DNA from: Sutcliffiella horikoshii
GTDB taxonomy: Bacteria > Bacillota > Bacilli > Bacillales > Bacillaceae_I
Reading direction: 5' to 3'
Length of the DNA stretch: 64,000 bases
Assembly: GCF_021991925.1 (NCBI RefSeq)
Contig: NZ_RXZI01000007.1
Span: 124,001-188,000 of the forward strand
Part shown: in pieces, positions 32,623 through 40,923 of the stretch
Layout: each line of letters begins with the position of its first letter
How positions within the stretch are numbered: position 1 is the stretch's first letter
Program-made: the position numbers and the translations under genes
Notes under the pieces: generated by a model
What the model saw: only the letters and a program-made list of their open reading frames with translations
The model's database searches: none
What the model was told of the DNA's origin: nothing

Positions 32623-34143
32623 CTATTGCGTAGCAAGCTCCATGATTTTTTCTTGGTCTGCTTCTTCTATTTTTAGCTCACCCTTTATTTCTCCCTGGGC
32701 CATGACATAGACTCTGTCGCTCATGCCAAGCACCTCGCCAAGCTCGGAGGAGATCATCACGATGCTGAGCCCTTCCTCAATCAGCTTGTTCATCACCGTG
32801 TAAATCTCAAATTTCGCCCCAACATCTATTCCCCGTGTCGGTTCATCCAAAATTAGCAACTTGGGTCCGACAAACAGCCATTTACCGATGGATACCTTCT
32901 GCTGGTTCCCCCCGCTGAGATTACCAACAAGTTGCTCCAAGGAGGAAGCTTTAATGTGAAGGGATTGTTTGTACTGCTCTGCGACCTTGATTTCCTCGTT
33001 ATCGTTGATAACTCCTTGTGAAGCGATTCCTTTCAGGTTTGCTGCAGAGATATTGCTCTTAATATCCTGCAGGAGAAAGAGTCCGTCGTCTTTGCGATCC
33101 TCTGTGACATACGCAATGCCAGCCTTAATTGCATCACTTGTATGCTTGAGTCTAGTAAGCGAGTCATTCCACATCATGTCGCCTTCGAGTTTGTAGGTCT
33201 TGGCATTCCCGAAAATGCTGAGTGCAAGCTCTGTTCTCCCCGATCCCATCAGCCCGGCAATCCCGACTATTTCTCCCTTTTTCACATGAAGATTGACGTC
33301 CTTTACCACTTGTCTTCCTAGCTGTGGATCATAGGCAGACCAGTTATGGAGCTCAAGGATTTTTTTCCCCTCCTCCTTTTTCACCCTTTTGGGATAGATG
33401 TCTTCAATTTCTCGTCCCACCATGTTCTTGATGATGACACTTTCTGTGATTTCTCCTTTGGTTGCATCTAATGTACAGATCGTTTTACCATCCCGTATGA
33501 CAGTCGCTTTGTCGGCAATGCTGATTACTTCTTTGAGCTTATGGGAGATCATAATGCAAGTGATTCCCTGGTTCTTCAGTTCTTTTAACAGTTCAAGAAG
33601 GTTCTCGCTATCGTCTTCATTAAGCGCAGCAGTCGGTTCATCTAGTATGAGGAGCTTTACCTCTTTACTTAATGCCTTGGCAATCTCCACAAGCTGGCGT
33701 TTCCCGACACTCAAATCCTTTACGAGTGTGTCTGGATTGACGTGAAGCTTTACCTTCCGCAGCAGTCTCTTTGCTTCGACAATCGTCCTGTTCCAATCGA
33801 TGATCCCGCCTATCTTCACTTCATTACCTGCAAAAATATTCTCATACACGGTCAGGTCCGGAAATAACGCAAGCTCCTGATAGATGATTGCAATGCCGGT
33901 ACTTACGCTGTCACTGATTTTGTTAAATTGCTGAACATTCCCTTCAAATACGATGTCCCCATCATACGTTCCATAAGGATACACACCGCTCAGCACCTTC
34001 ATCAGCGTGGATTTACCTGCTCCATTCTCCCCGATCAAGCAGTGAATCTCGCCTTCCTCCACTTTGAAGTTTACATTGCTCAGCGCCTTGACTCCTGTAA
34101 ATTCCTTGGAGATATCATTCATCTCCAATATATATCTGCTCAT
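32623..34143 (-). CDS. xylG: XylG, xylose ABC transporter ATPase (dual domain)
   Basis: The 506 residues hold two ATP-binding cassettes, as in XylG/RbsA/MglA. The first cassette has Walker A GENGAGKSTLMK, signature LSVGKRQLVEIAKAL, Walker B LLILDEPTAAL. The second has GLMGSGRTELALSIFG as a degenerate Walker A, signature LSGGNQQKVSIGKWL and LLILDEPTRGIDVG. It powers xylose import through XylH. GGGGGTAAAAGG precedes the ATG. It is separated from xylF by 255 bases that include a strong hairpin. Confidence 0.93.
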   Translation of the reverse strand: MSRYILEMNDISKEFTGVKALSNVNFKVEEGEIHCLIGENGAGKSTLMKVLSGVYPYGTYDGDIVFEGNVQQFNKISDSVSTGIAIIYQELALFPDLTVYENIFAGNEVKIGGIIDWNRTIVEAKRLLRKVKLHVNPDTLVKDLSVGKRQLVEIAKALSKEVKLLILDEPTAALNEDDSENLLELLKELKNQGITCIMISHKLKEVISIADKATVIRDGKTICTLDATKGEITESVIIKNMVGREIEDIYPKRVKKEEGKKILELHNWSAYDPQLGRQVVKDVNLHVKKGEIVGIAGLMGSGRTELALSIFGNAKTYKLEGDMMWNDSLTRLKHTSDAIKAGIAYVTEDRKDDGLFLLQDIKSNISAANLKGIASQGVINDNEEIKVAEQYKQSLHIKASSLEQLVGNLSGGNQQKVSIGKWLFVGPKLLILDEPTRGIDVGAKFEIYTVMNKLIEEGLSIVMISSELGEVLGMSDRVYVMAQGEIKGELKIEEADQEKIMELATQ

Positions 34144-34398
34144 CCTTTTACCCCCTTAACAAAAGCAATGACAATGGCGAAATAGTGATAGGTAGTTGCT
34201 ACCACTATTTCGCGAAGTACCTTTGGTGATGAATTCGTTGAATTTTGAGGCTCTGTTACTGCGCCTAATGTCAGCTTTCAATCCCTTCACAACTGGCTAC
34301 AATCCCAGCATATCTCCCATTAATACCATCATAAGCTTCAAACAGAAGTTTTCTTCCATTCGTAGCTTTTTATAAAGAACGCTTTATATAGATATTTT
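34144..34398. promoter_or_regulatory. xylF-xylG intergenic hairpin (34177-34213)
   Basis: GCGAAATAGTG (34177-34187) and CACTATTTCGC (34203-34213) form an eleven-base perfect stem, with an inner GGTAG / CTACC pairing. No U tract follows on the transcribed minus strand, so it is more likely an RNA processing or stabilising hairpin than a terminator. Such hairpins are common after binding-protein genes and raise the amount of that protein relative to the transporter. The rest of the 255-base gap contains no ORF. Confidence 0.6.
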
Positions 34399-35508
34399 TT
34401 AAAGTCCAGTGAATTCGCTTGCTTCGTAGTATTCAGAGTCGATCAGTTCTTGTTTTACATTTTCTTCGTCCACTACGATGACGTCTGTTTGTTTCGCTTT
34501 TACTTCTACTTCACCATTATCGTAAGAACCGGTTGTTTCCGGCGTTTTACCGTCCAGGATTTCTACTGCAATTCCCATTGCATCCGTAACTAGCGTGCGA
34601 ACGTCTTTGAAGACAGTCATCGATTGCTTTCCATCGATGATGTATTGGATGGACGCTTTTTCTGCATCCTGACCTGTCACAAGATAACTTGTCACTTCGC
34701 CGTCAGATGCAAATACATCTGCAATAGAACGGGCTGTACCATCATTGGGAGCAAGCACCGCCACATCACCTTTCAAATCTGCACCTACTGCAGTAAGATG
34801 TGTTTGCGCTTTGTTTTTTGCTTCATTCGGATCCCAGTTTGTTGTTACCTGCCCTAGGATTTTACTCATTTGGTCACGAGTCAGTTCCGCTGTATCTTTT
34901 AAAGCTTCCGCTTCGCTGGAGTTGGCAATTTTGAAGGTGCCATCTGCAATTTTTGGTTGTAACGTTTTCCATGCCCCTTCAAAGAAAAGGAAAGCGTTAT
35001 TGTCGGAAGCTGCACCAGCATATAAGTAAAGCGGTACGCCTGAACCTTGTACATTATCAATCAGGTATTGACCTTGTGCTGCACCAACTGCGACACTGTC
35101 GAATGTTACGTAGTAATCAACTGCATCCGTGTTTGTGATTAAACGGTCGTACGAGATAACCGTAATTCCTTCTTTTTTTGCCGCTTCCACCGCTGATGCT
35201 GCTGCGTCCCCATCTTGAGGAGTGATGATTAGTACTTCGATCCCTTTGTTAATCAATGTTTCCACGTTCTCTTTTTCCTTAGCGGAAGAACCTTGGCTGA
35301 ATAAAATTTCCGTAGTATAATCAGAATCCTTCAATGCATCTTTGAAACGTTGCTCGTCCTGTACCCATCTTGGCTCATCTTTTGTTGGCAAAACGATCCC
35401 CACACTTACACTACCGCTTCCCCCTGTCGTGCTGTTACAAGCTGCAAGCATTGCTGTAAAAAGCATAAGAACCAATAATAATGACGTTGCTTTCCATGTC
35501 TTCTTCAT
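34399..35508 (-). CDS. xylF: XylF, xylose-binding lipoprotein
   Basis: A lipoprotein signal ends at LAAC (Cys24). The mature protein has the XylF pattern: VGIVLPTKDEPRWVQDEQRF, LINKGIEVLIITPQDGDAAASAVE, ISYDRLITNTDAVDYYVTFDS, YLYAGAASDNNAFLFFEGAW, VLAPNDGTARSIADV and YLVTGQDAEKASIQYI. It delivers xylose to XylGH. It is the first gene of the xylFGH unit, with a sigma-A promoter and a perfect cre site upstream. A related lipoprotein is encoded at the end of the sensing operon (26121-27221). Confidence 0.92.
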   Translation of the reverse strand: MKKTWKATSLLLVLMLFTAMLAACNSTTGGSGSVSVGIVLPTKDEPRWVQDEQRFKDALKDSDYTTEILFSQGSSAKEKENVETLINKGIEVLIITPQDGDAAASAVEAAKKEGITVISYDRLITNTDAVDYYVTFDSVAVGAAQGQYLIDNVQGSGVPLYLYAGAASDNNAFLFFEGAWKTLQPKIADGTFKIANSSEAEALKDTAELTRDQMSKILGQVTTNWDPNEAKNKAQTHLTAVGADLKGDVAVLAPNDGTARSIADVFASDGEVTSYLVTGQDAEKASIQYIIDGKQSMTVFKDVRTLVTDAMGIAVEILDGKTPETTGSYDNGEVEVKAKQTDVIVVDEENVKQELIDSEYYEASEFTGL

Positions 35509-35553
35509 GTGTTACTCCCCCTTTGTTTTGGCTTGTTTCATGATTTCACCTTA

Positions 35554-35591
35554 ATTATATGGCGGGGATAAATATGTTGTAAGCGCTATCA
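35554..35591 (-). promoter_or_regulatory. xylF promoter with overlapping cre site
   Basis: On the minus strand TTACAA (35577-35582) and TATAAT (35554-35559) are spaced by 17 bases. The cre sequence TGTAAGCGCTATCA (35578-35591 on the plus strand) matches all fourteen positions of the CcpA consensus TGWAANCGNTNWCA and overlaps the -35 box, so CcpA should block polymerase when glucose is available. No XylR operator is visible here, consistent with control by the YesN-type regulator instead. Confidence 0.8.
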
Positions 35592-35700
35592 CTAGCACTC
35601 TTTTGGTATTGTCTGTACTTTTTTAATAATTGGCACTATTTAATAGAGAGGTTCCGACAGATGTGGGGGGAAGCATCTTCTACTAATCTTTCATAAAAAA

Positions 35701-35808
35701 ACATGAAATCCCCTGTGAGATTTCATGTCCATGTGTAGAGAAAGTTGAATAATTACCTTGTAATAGTTTGTCAACAGTCTGATGGGAGTAGCACACTCTG
35801 CTACTCCC
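35701..35808. repeat. GTGTAGA/CAGTCTGA intergenic element, copy 1
   Basis: Hairpin ACATGAAATC / GATTTCATGT (35701-35728) is followed by GTGTAGAGAAAGTT (35733-35746), about 18 AT-rich bases, AGTTTGTCAACAGTCTGA (35765-35782), and a second hairpin GGGAGTAGCA / TGCTACTCCC (35784-35808). The two inner words are partial complements of each other. The same order of parts occurs at 39549-39804. The first hairpin, read on the minus strand, ends in TTTTTT and is a good terminator for the symporter gene at 35836. Confidence 0.7.
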
Positions 35809-35835
35809 AAAATCCAACAGAAGGATGAAGACTTC

Positions 35836-37677
35836 TTATTTCTCCAAAGCCCCTTCTTTATTATTCAATCCCAATGAAGTCCTCTTCACTCTGAACTTCT
35901 TCTTTTTATGCTTAAAGCTTTGCAGGTACTCCGCATATTTGGCATGCCAGTTTTTCAATGCCGCGACGTATAAGACTGCGGTAGTCACAACGATAATGGC
36001 AGTACTTGGCCAGAACCATGGGGAGACGATCCCAGATTGATAGGCCAGTCCGATTGGTGAGAATACGATATAAACAAGAATAATGGATGCTATGAGAGTA
36101 ATGGAAACAGGGATTGCATATTTCCATGGCACCATTCTTTCTTCTGACACGGTATAGGAAAATGGTTGAACCTGCTTGATCGGCTTAACTTTGGCCATGA
36201 GGAGCATAAATGCCACTTCCACTACAAGCAATATACCGTATATATGGATAAAGTTGATCCCAAGCTCCACATTGAAAATTTGCTTTGTACCCCAAACAAG
36301 GAAATAGTAGGCAAATACATGAAATATGATAACGACTTTGGCTGCAAGTGCAGGAATCTTCCGGAAAAGCATTCCCATCAATACAATAACCAAAATTGGA
36401 ATGTTAAAGAACCCTGTGAATTGTCGGATCAAATTCCAAAGACCGTCCGGTGCATACATCAGTAAAGGAGCCACTATAAAGGAGATGAGCGCCACTACCA
36501 CACTGAACAGCTTGCTGACCTTGATAAGCTTCTGGTCATCGGCATCCGGTGCGAATTTTGGTTTATAAATATCCAATACAAATAGGGTGGAAATACTGTT
36601 AAGCAGCGAATTGAATGAACTAAAGACCGCTCCGAGCAGTACCGCCAGGAAGAATCCCATCAGCCATACTGGTAAAAGGTCCGCAATCAAGCTCGGATAT
36701 GCCAGGTCAGAATTTGAGACACTGCTGCCATACAAGTGAAATCCGATAACACCTGGTATAAGCATGAAAATTGGAACCAGTAGCTTCAGAAACCCTGTCA
36801 TCAAAACACCTTTCTGACCCTCTGCTAGATTTTTTGCCCCTAATACACGCTGAATGACATATTGATTCAGCGCCCAATAGAAAAGGTTCGCAAAAAGAAT
36901 ACCTGTGAATATGGAGAAAAATGGCACAGAATCCTCTTTACCTCCAATGGCATTCAGTTTTTCCGGAGAGGTGGTGGCAATCTGTTTCATACCGGCCACT
37001 ATGTTGCCGTCTCCAAGAGCGATAAAACCCAGTATCGGAACCAGAAATCCGATTAGTACCAGACCGATTCCATTAATGGTGTCTGATACAGCAACTGCGC
37101 GTAGTCCACCAAAGATAGCATATATACCCCCGATGATCCCGACAAACCAGATGACCATCCATAAAGCTTGAGTGTAGGAAACACCGAAGAGTGCTGGGAC
37201 ATCAAATAGCTGCAGGACTGCAATGGACCCGGAATACAGCATAGAAGGAATCGTGACACACATATATCCGAGTAAAAACAGCAGGACCGTCATCCTGCGC
37301 ACATCTTCATCATAACGTTTACTCAAGAATTCCGGGATGGTAGAAATACCGATTCCCAATAACTTGGGCAACAGATAGATGGCCATGATGATGGCAGCCA
37401 GTCCAGCCGTCACCTCCCAGGCCATGCTCGACATGTTGCCGCTGAACGCTTGCCCATTCAGACCGATGAGTTGTTCGGCAGACAGGTTGGTCAAAAGCAG
37501 GGAACCGGCGATGAAAATCCCCGTCAGTCCTCTTCCCGCAAGGAAGTATTCATTTGCACTTCCAACTCTTCCCTTTGTCATTTGATACGATATGTAGGCC
37601 ACAAGTGCCATTAAAATAGAGCAACTGACCAATATGAAAACTATTTCACCTAAACCCATTTCATCACTCTTTCCCAT
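35836..37677 (-). CDS. Sodium:solute symporter (SSS family)
   Basis: The 613 residues contain about 14 hydrophobic helices and SSS-family blocks: YFLAGRGLTGIFIAGSLLLTNLSAEQLIGLNGQAF, AIFGGLRAVAVSDTINGIGL and LLGAVFSSFNSLLNSISTLFVLDIYKP (sodium-site Ser pair). Relatives of this length include vSGLT-type sugar symporters, so a pentose or other sugar is plausible given its place in the xylose island; the substrate is inferred. The start could be ATG 37677 or, with a weak GAAAGAG upstream, ATG 37659. A cre-like site lies about 80 bases upstream. Confidence 0.88.
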   Translation of the reverse strand: MGKSDEMGLGEIVFILVSCSILMALVAYISYQMTKGRVGSANEYFLAGRGLTGIFIAGSLLLTNLSAEQLIGLNGQAFSGNMSSMAWEVTAGLAAIIMAIYLLPKLLGIGISTIPEFLSKRYDEDVRRMTVLLFLLGYMCVTIPSMLYSGSIAVLQLFDVPALFGVSYTQALWMVIWFVGIIGGIYAIFGGLRAVAVSDTINGIGLVLIGFLVPILGFIALGDGNIVAGMKQIATTSPEKLNAIGGKEDSVPFFSIFTGILFANLFYWALNQYVIQRVLGAKNLAEGQKGVLMTGFLKLLVPIFMLIPGVIGFHLYGSSVSNSDLAYPSLIADLLPVWLMGFFLAVLLGAVFSSFNSLLNSISTLFVLDIYKPKFAPDADDQKLIKVSKLFSVVVALISFIVAPLLMYAPDGLWNLIRQFTGFFNIPILVIVLMGMLFRKIPALAAKVVIIFHVFAYYFLVWGTKQIFNVELGINFIHIYGILLVVEVAFMLLMAKVKPIKQVQPFSYTVSEERMVPWKYAIPVSITLIASIILVYIVFSPIGLAYQSGIVSPWFWPSTAIIVVTTAVLYVAALKNWHAKYAEYLQSFKHKKKKFRVKRTSLGLNNKEGALEK

Positions 37678-38114
37678 ATTATTTCATATTTAAATATCCT
37701 TATATATAAAAATAAAACATGGTATTTTGATATAACAGTTTCCTCTTGCTAAAATAAACCGTTTACATGTTGATTACAGAGGGGTTTGTGATAAATGATA
37801 AAATTTTTTCTAAAAAGCTAACGTCACGATTACTAAAACCATATCCAAAGAGAACATAGTTCTTTTTTCTCAGGGATCATTCCACCTCTAGTGTATTGGA
37901 TTTACTTTCTCACATTTTAAACAAAATTATCTTCTCCTCAACTTAGTTTGTTCATTAGACAAACTATTTACTTTTTGCTATAATTCAACTAATATTTCAA
38001 TATTGTTTTATTATCCTTAATAGAATAGGAGGGAGAGGGCAAATAATACCACCTTTGAAAACGCTTTACTTTTTTGTAAGCGTTTAATCAGCAAAGGTTA
38101 TATGCCTACAGTTT
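37678..38114. promoter_or_regulatory. Control region between SSS symporter and xylT
   Basis: This 437-base divergent region has no ORF. ATAAACCGTTTACA (37754-37767) is the reverse of TGTAAACGGTTTAT, matching 12 of 14 cre positions, and lies near the symporter start. The xylT promoter and operator lie at 37943-37984. An inverted pair of 12/14 cre-like sites, TGAAAACGCTTTAC (38056-38069) and TGTAAGCGTTTAAT (38075-38088), forms a hairpin downstream of the xylT promoter, so it could act as a roadblock for CcpA. Confidence 0.65.
37943..37984 (+). promoter_or_regulatory. xylT promoter with XylR operator
   Basis: The palindrome AGTTTGT / ACAAACT with a seven-base spacer (37945-37965) is the Bacillus XylR operator pattern. 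It overlaps the -35 box TAGACA (37956-37961); the -10 box TATAAT (37979-37984) is 17 bases further. Repression by XylR in the absence of xylose is expected from the known regulon. Confidence 0.82.
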
Positions 38115-39533
38115 ATGAAAAAGACAAATAGTTCCTTATACATTATTTCCATTACCCTTGTAGCCACTTTGGGAGGCTTGCTTTTCGGGTATGACACTGC
38201 TGTGATTTCTGGTGCTGAAAAATCAATTGAAGCTTATTTGATAGATGGATTAGGGCTTAGCTCCTTCATCCATGGAGCCACCATTTCCAGTGCCTTGATC
38301 GGTTGTATAGTAGGTGGTGTAATATCTGGATTCTTTTCCTCGACTTTTGGTCGCAAAAAAACGTTAATTTTAGCTTCCATTCTATTTTTATTTTCGGCAA
38401 TAGGATCTGCCTATCCGGAAATCTTCTTCTTTACTAAGGGAGAGCCTACTGTAGCATTACTTCTAGCTTTTAATTTCTACAGAATCATCGGGGGTATTGG
38501 TGTTGGATTGGCCTCCGCTATCGTACCCATGTACATTGGAGAAATTGCTCCTGCAAAGATTCGTGGGAGACTTGTCTCATATAACCAGTTTGCCATCATC
38601 TTCGGAATGCTTGTCGTTTATTTTGTTAACTGGGGAATTGCCCGCGGAAAAACCCTAGAATGGATCAATGATATTGGGTGGAGATACATGTTTGCGTCTG
38701 AAGCAATCCCAGCTCTATTGTTCTGTGTCTTTTTATTCTTTGTTCCTGAGACACCTCGATACTTGGCATTAAAAAATAAGGATGAAAATGCTTTAGCAAT
38801 ATTAACAAAGATAAATGGGATTAAAACTGCCAAGATTATATTAAGAGATATTAAAAAGACAATGTCTGCTTCTGCCGAGAAAATTTCTCCTTTCGCTTTT
38901 GGAAAAACGGTCATTGTTGTTGGGATAATGCTTTCTTTATTCCAACAATTCGTAGGAATAAATGTCGCGCTTTATTATGCTCCCCGTATCTTTGAAAGCA
39001 TGGGAGCGGCAAAAGATGCATCCATGCTACAAACGATTGTAATGGGTCTTGTAAACGTTATCTTTACAGTCATCGCCATAATGAAAGTGGATGAATGGGG
39101 ACGCAAACCTCTTTTGATCATAGGTTCCATCGGGATGGCTATCGGGATGTTCGGTGTAGCGGGCTTGGCATTTTTTAACATCATCGGGGTAAGTACCTTG
39201 TTATTCATTATTTTATATACTGCTTCTTTCATGATGTCTTGGGGACCAATCTGCTGGGTACTCATCTCAGAAATCTTTCCTAACAGGATTCGTGGACAGG
39301 CAGTCGCTATCGCAGTGGCAGCACAATGGGCAGCAAACTATTTAGTCTCCTCCACCTATCCGATGATGATGGAGATCAGTGGTGGTTTAACCTATGGACT
39401 GTACGGGGTAATGAGTGTACTTTCCGTACTCTTTGTTTGGAGATTTGTCCCAGAAACCAAAGGTGCTTCACTTGAAGAGTTAGAAAACATATGGAAAAAA
39501 CCTCCTCACAGCAGAAAAGTGACTGCATTATAA
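38115..39533 (+). CDS. xylT: XylT/XylE-type D-xylose:H+ symporter
   Basis: A sugar-porter MFS protein of 472 residues with twelve helices. Visible signatures are GGLLFGYDTAVISGAE (TM1), GRKKTLILAS, the sugar-porter motif PMYIGEIAPAKIRGRLVSYNQ, VPETPRYL, the QQFVGINVALYYAP motif of TM7, WGPICWVLISEIFPNRIRGQ and the ending FVPETKGASLEELE. The Gln-Gln and Asn residues of TM7 match xylose-binding residues of XylE. No strong ribosome binding site is close to the ATG (AAAGG lies about 16 bases upstream), so translation may be weak. Upstream lie a XylR-type operator and cre-like sites. Confidence 0.88.
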   Translation: MKKTNSSLYIISITLVATLGGLLFGYDTAVISGAEKSIEAYLIDGLGLSSFIHGATISSALIGCIVGGVISGFFSSTFGRKKTLILASILFLFSAIGSAYPEIFFFTKGEPTVALLLAFNFYRIIGGIGVGLASAIVPMYIGEIAPAKIRGRLVSYNQFAIIFGMLVVYFVNWGIARGKTLEWINDIGWRYMFASEAIPALLFCVFLFFVPETPRYLALKNKDENALAILTKINGIKTAKIILRDIKKTMSASAEKISPFAFGKTVIVVGIMLSLFQQFVGINVALYYAPRIFESMGAAKDASMLQTIVMGLVNVIFTVIAIMKVDEWGRKPLLIIGSIGMAIGMFGVAGLAFFNIIGVSTLLFIILYTASFMMSWGPICWVLISEIFPNRIRGQAVAIAVAAQWAANYLVSSTYPMMMEISGGLTYGLYGVMSVLSVLFVWRFVPETKGASLEELENIWKKPPHSRKVTAL

Positions 39534-39548
39534 TTAGAAACAAAAGAA

Positions 39549-39804
39549 GACATCTTTTAGATGTCTCAGTGTGTAGACAAAGTTATTTTAATCTTCAAGG
39601 CATGTAATAACTATATTGATCGTAGTGGAAGGCGCGCAGACTCCTGCGGGAGGAAGGGACATGGGAGACCCCGCAGGGCGTAGCCCGAGGAGGCTCCCGG
39701 ACCGCCCGCGGAAAGCGAAGCGCCTGGAACGAAGATCAACAAGTATAATGCAAATCTAAAGATAATTAGGGTTTGTCACCAGTCTGAGACATCTTTTAGG
39801 TGTC
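39549..39804. repeat. GTGTAGA/CAGTCTGA intergenic element, copy 2, with nested insertion
   Basis: Two near-identical hairpins, GACATCT ttt AGATGTC (39549-39565) and GACATCT ttt AGGTGTC (39788-39804), bound the element. Inside them are GTGTAGACAAAGTT (39571-39584) and GTTTGTCACCAGTCTGA (39771-39787). The arms are inverted repeats of about 30 bases overall. The middle contains the 125-bp GC-rich repeat at 39616-39740. The right-hand hairpin, followed by TTATTTT, is a plausible terminator between xylT and galM. Confidence 0.72.
39616..39740. repeat. GC-rich Bacillaceae intergenic repeat (125 bp)
   Basis: The unit starts TTGATCGTAGTGGAAGGCGC, carries ACTCCTGCGGG and GAGACCCCGCAGGGCGTAGC with GAGGAGGCTC, and ends GCGGAAAGCGAAGCGCCTGG then AACGAAGATCAAC. 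Its ends are imperfect inverted repeats (TTGATC...GGCGC / GCGCC...GATCAA), so it folds on itself. I know this element as a dispersed, non-coding repeat common in Bacillus and related genomes. It is far more GC-rich than its surroundings, which suggests it moved in as a unit. It has no ORF. Confidence 0.8.
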
Positions 39805-39825
39805 TTATTTTAAGGAGAGTTGAAG

Positions 39826-40863
39826 TTGAAAATAGAGACGTTAGAATTAGCGAACGGTTGGAAGCAGTTTAACTTATATAATGATAATGGAATGGTCGTA
39901 AGTTTAATGGACTATGGCGGGATTCTTCTAAAAATTGATACTCCTGATAAAGAAGGCAACTATGAAAATGTGATTGTGGGGTATAAGAATCATTCAACTT
40001 ATAAACAGAACCCCCATTTTTTTGGAGCCTTGATTGGACGAGTTGCAGGCAGAATTCAGGGAGCGACATTTGAAATTAATGGGGAAGTTTATAAGCTGGA
40101 AAAAAATGATCACGGAAATCATTTACATGGAGGTTCACTTGGATTCCATCAAGTGGTTTGGAATAGCGAAATAATTAAACGGGAGGATGGAATAGGTGTG
40201 AAGCTTTCCCATTTCAGTAAAGATGGGGAAAGTAGTTATCCTGGAAACATCGAAGTATCTGTCCTATATCTGTTGAACAATGATAACGAGCTAATACTTG
40301 AATACACTGCTTCTACTGATAAACTCACTCCTTTTGCAATGACTAATCACTCCTATTTCAATCTGGGTGGAAATGCGAAAGATAGTATTCTTCATCACTC
40401 ATTAATAGTGGAAAGCGACCGATTTGTTGAATTGGATACTGACCTTATCCCGACTGGTAAAATTTCAACCGTAGACAATACTCCGTTTGATTTTAGGAAG
40501 GAAAAGTCGTTCACTAGCGGTTTAAACGAGTGTCATGAACAAAATCAAGTTGCCGGATATGGTTATGATCATTACTTTTTATTTCGCCAAACAGACAGTG
40601 AAAAAGTTGTATTGAAGGATGGTAAAAGTGGCAGAGTTCTTTCCATCCAAACGGATCAGCCTGGTATGGTGCTTTATACAGCTAATAATCTTGACTGCAA
40701 ACCTACTTTTAACGAACCATCCTTTTCCCGGTATTCAGGGGTTTGCTTCGAAACACAAGGTTCCCCAGCTTCCCTCCATCATGGAGGTTTTCCAGGAATA
40801 CTATTACACCCCGATGAGACATATAGTCACCGTACTGTTTACCGCTTCTCCATTGATAAATAA
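39826..40863 (+). CDS. galM: Aldose 1-epimerase (mutarotase)
   Basis: The galactose mutarotase fold is visible: LMDYGGILLKIDTPDK, FFGALIGRVAGRIQGATFEING, HGGSLGFHQVVWNSE with the active-site His, TNHSYFNLGGN with the second His, the Asp in GYDHYFL and the Glu in CFETQGSPASLHH. It converts alpha and beta anomers of the sugar before isomerisation; in this island xylose is the likely substrate (a xylM role). I start it at TTG 39826, seven bases after AAGGAGA; another TTG at 39820 is too close to the ribosome binding site. It is convergent with xylB across a shared terminator. Confidence 0.88.
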   Translation: MKIETLELANGWKQFNLYNDNGMVVSLMDYGGILLKIDTPDKEGNYENVIVGYKNHSTYKQNPHFFGALIGRVAGRIQGATFEINGEVYKLEKNDHGNHLHGGSLGFHQVVWNSEIIKREDGIGVKLSHFSKDGESSYPGNIEVSVLYLLNNDNELILEYTASTDKLTPFAMTNHSYFNLGGNAKDSILHHSLIVESDRFVELDTDLIPTGKISTVDNTPFDFRKEKSFTSGLNECHEQNQVAGYGYDHYFLFRQTDSEKVVLKDGKSGRVLSIQTDQPGMVLYTANNLDCKPTFNEPSFSRYSGVCFETQGSPASLHHGGFPGILLHPDETYSHRTVYRFSIDK

Positions 40864-40892
40864 ACCGGAGATAGATAGCCTGAGCACAGAAA

Positions 40893-40919
40893 AAAAGACC
40901 TTGCATTTGCAGGTCTTTT
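40893..40919. terminator. Bidirectional terminator between galM and xylB
   Basis: AAAAGACCT / AGGTCTTTT, a nine-base perfect stem with a nine-base loop, has A and T runs on both sides and serves both convergent genes. Confidence 0.88.
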
Positions 40920-40923
40920 CTTA

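Noticed and set aside
39616-39740. Structured RNA gene or tRNA-like element
   Set aside because: The GC-rich block folds strongly but matches a dispersed Bacillaceae repeat that I recognise, and no promoter or terminator is placed for it as a gene.
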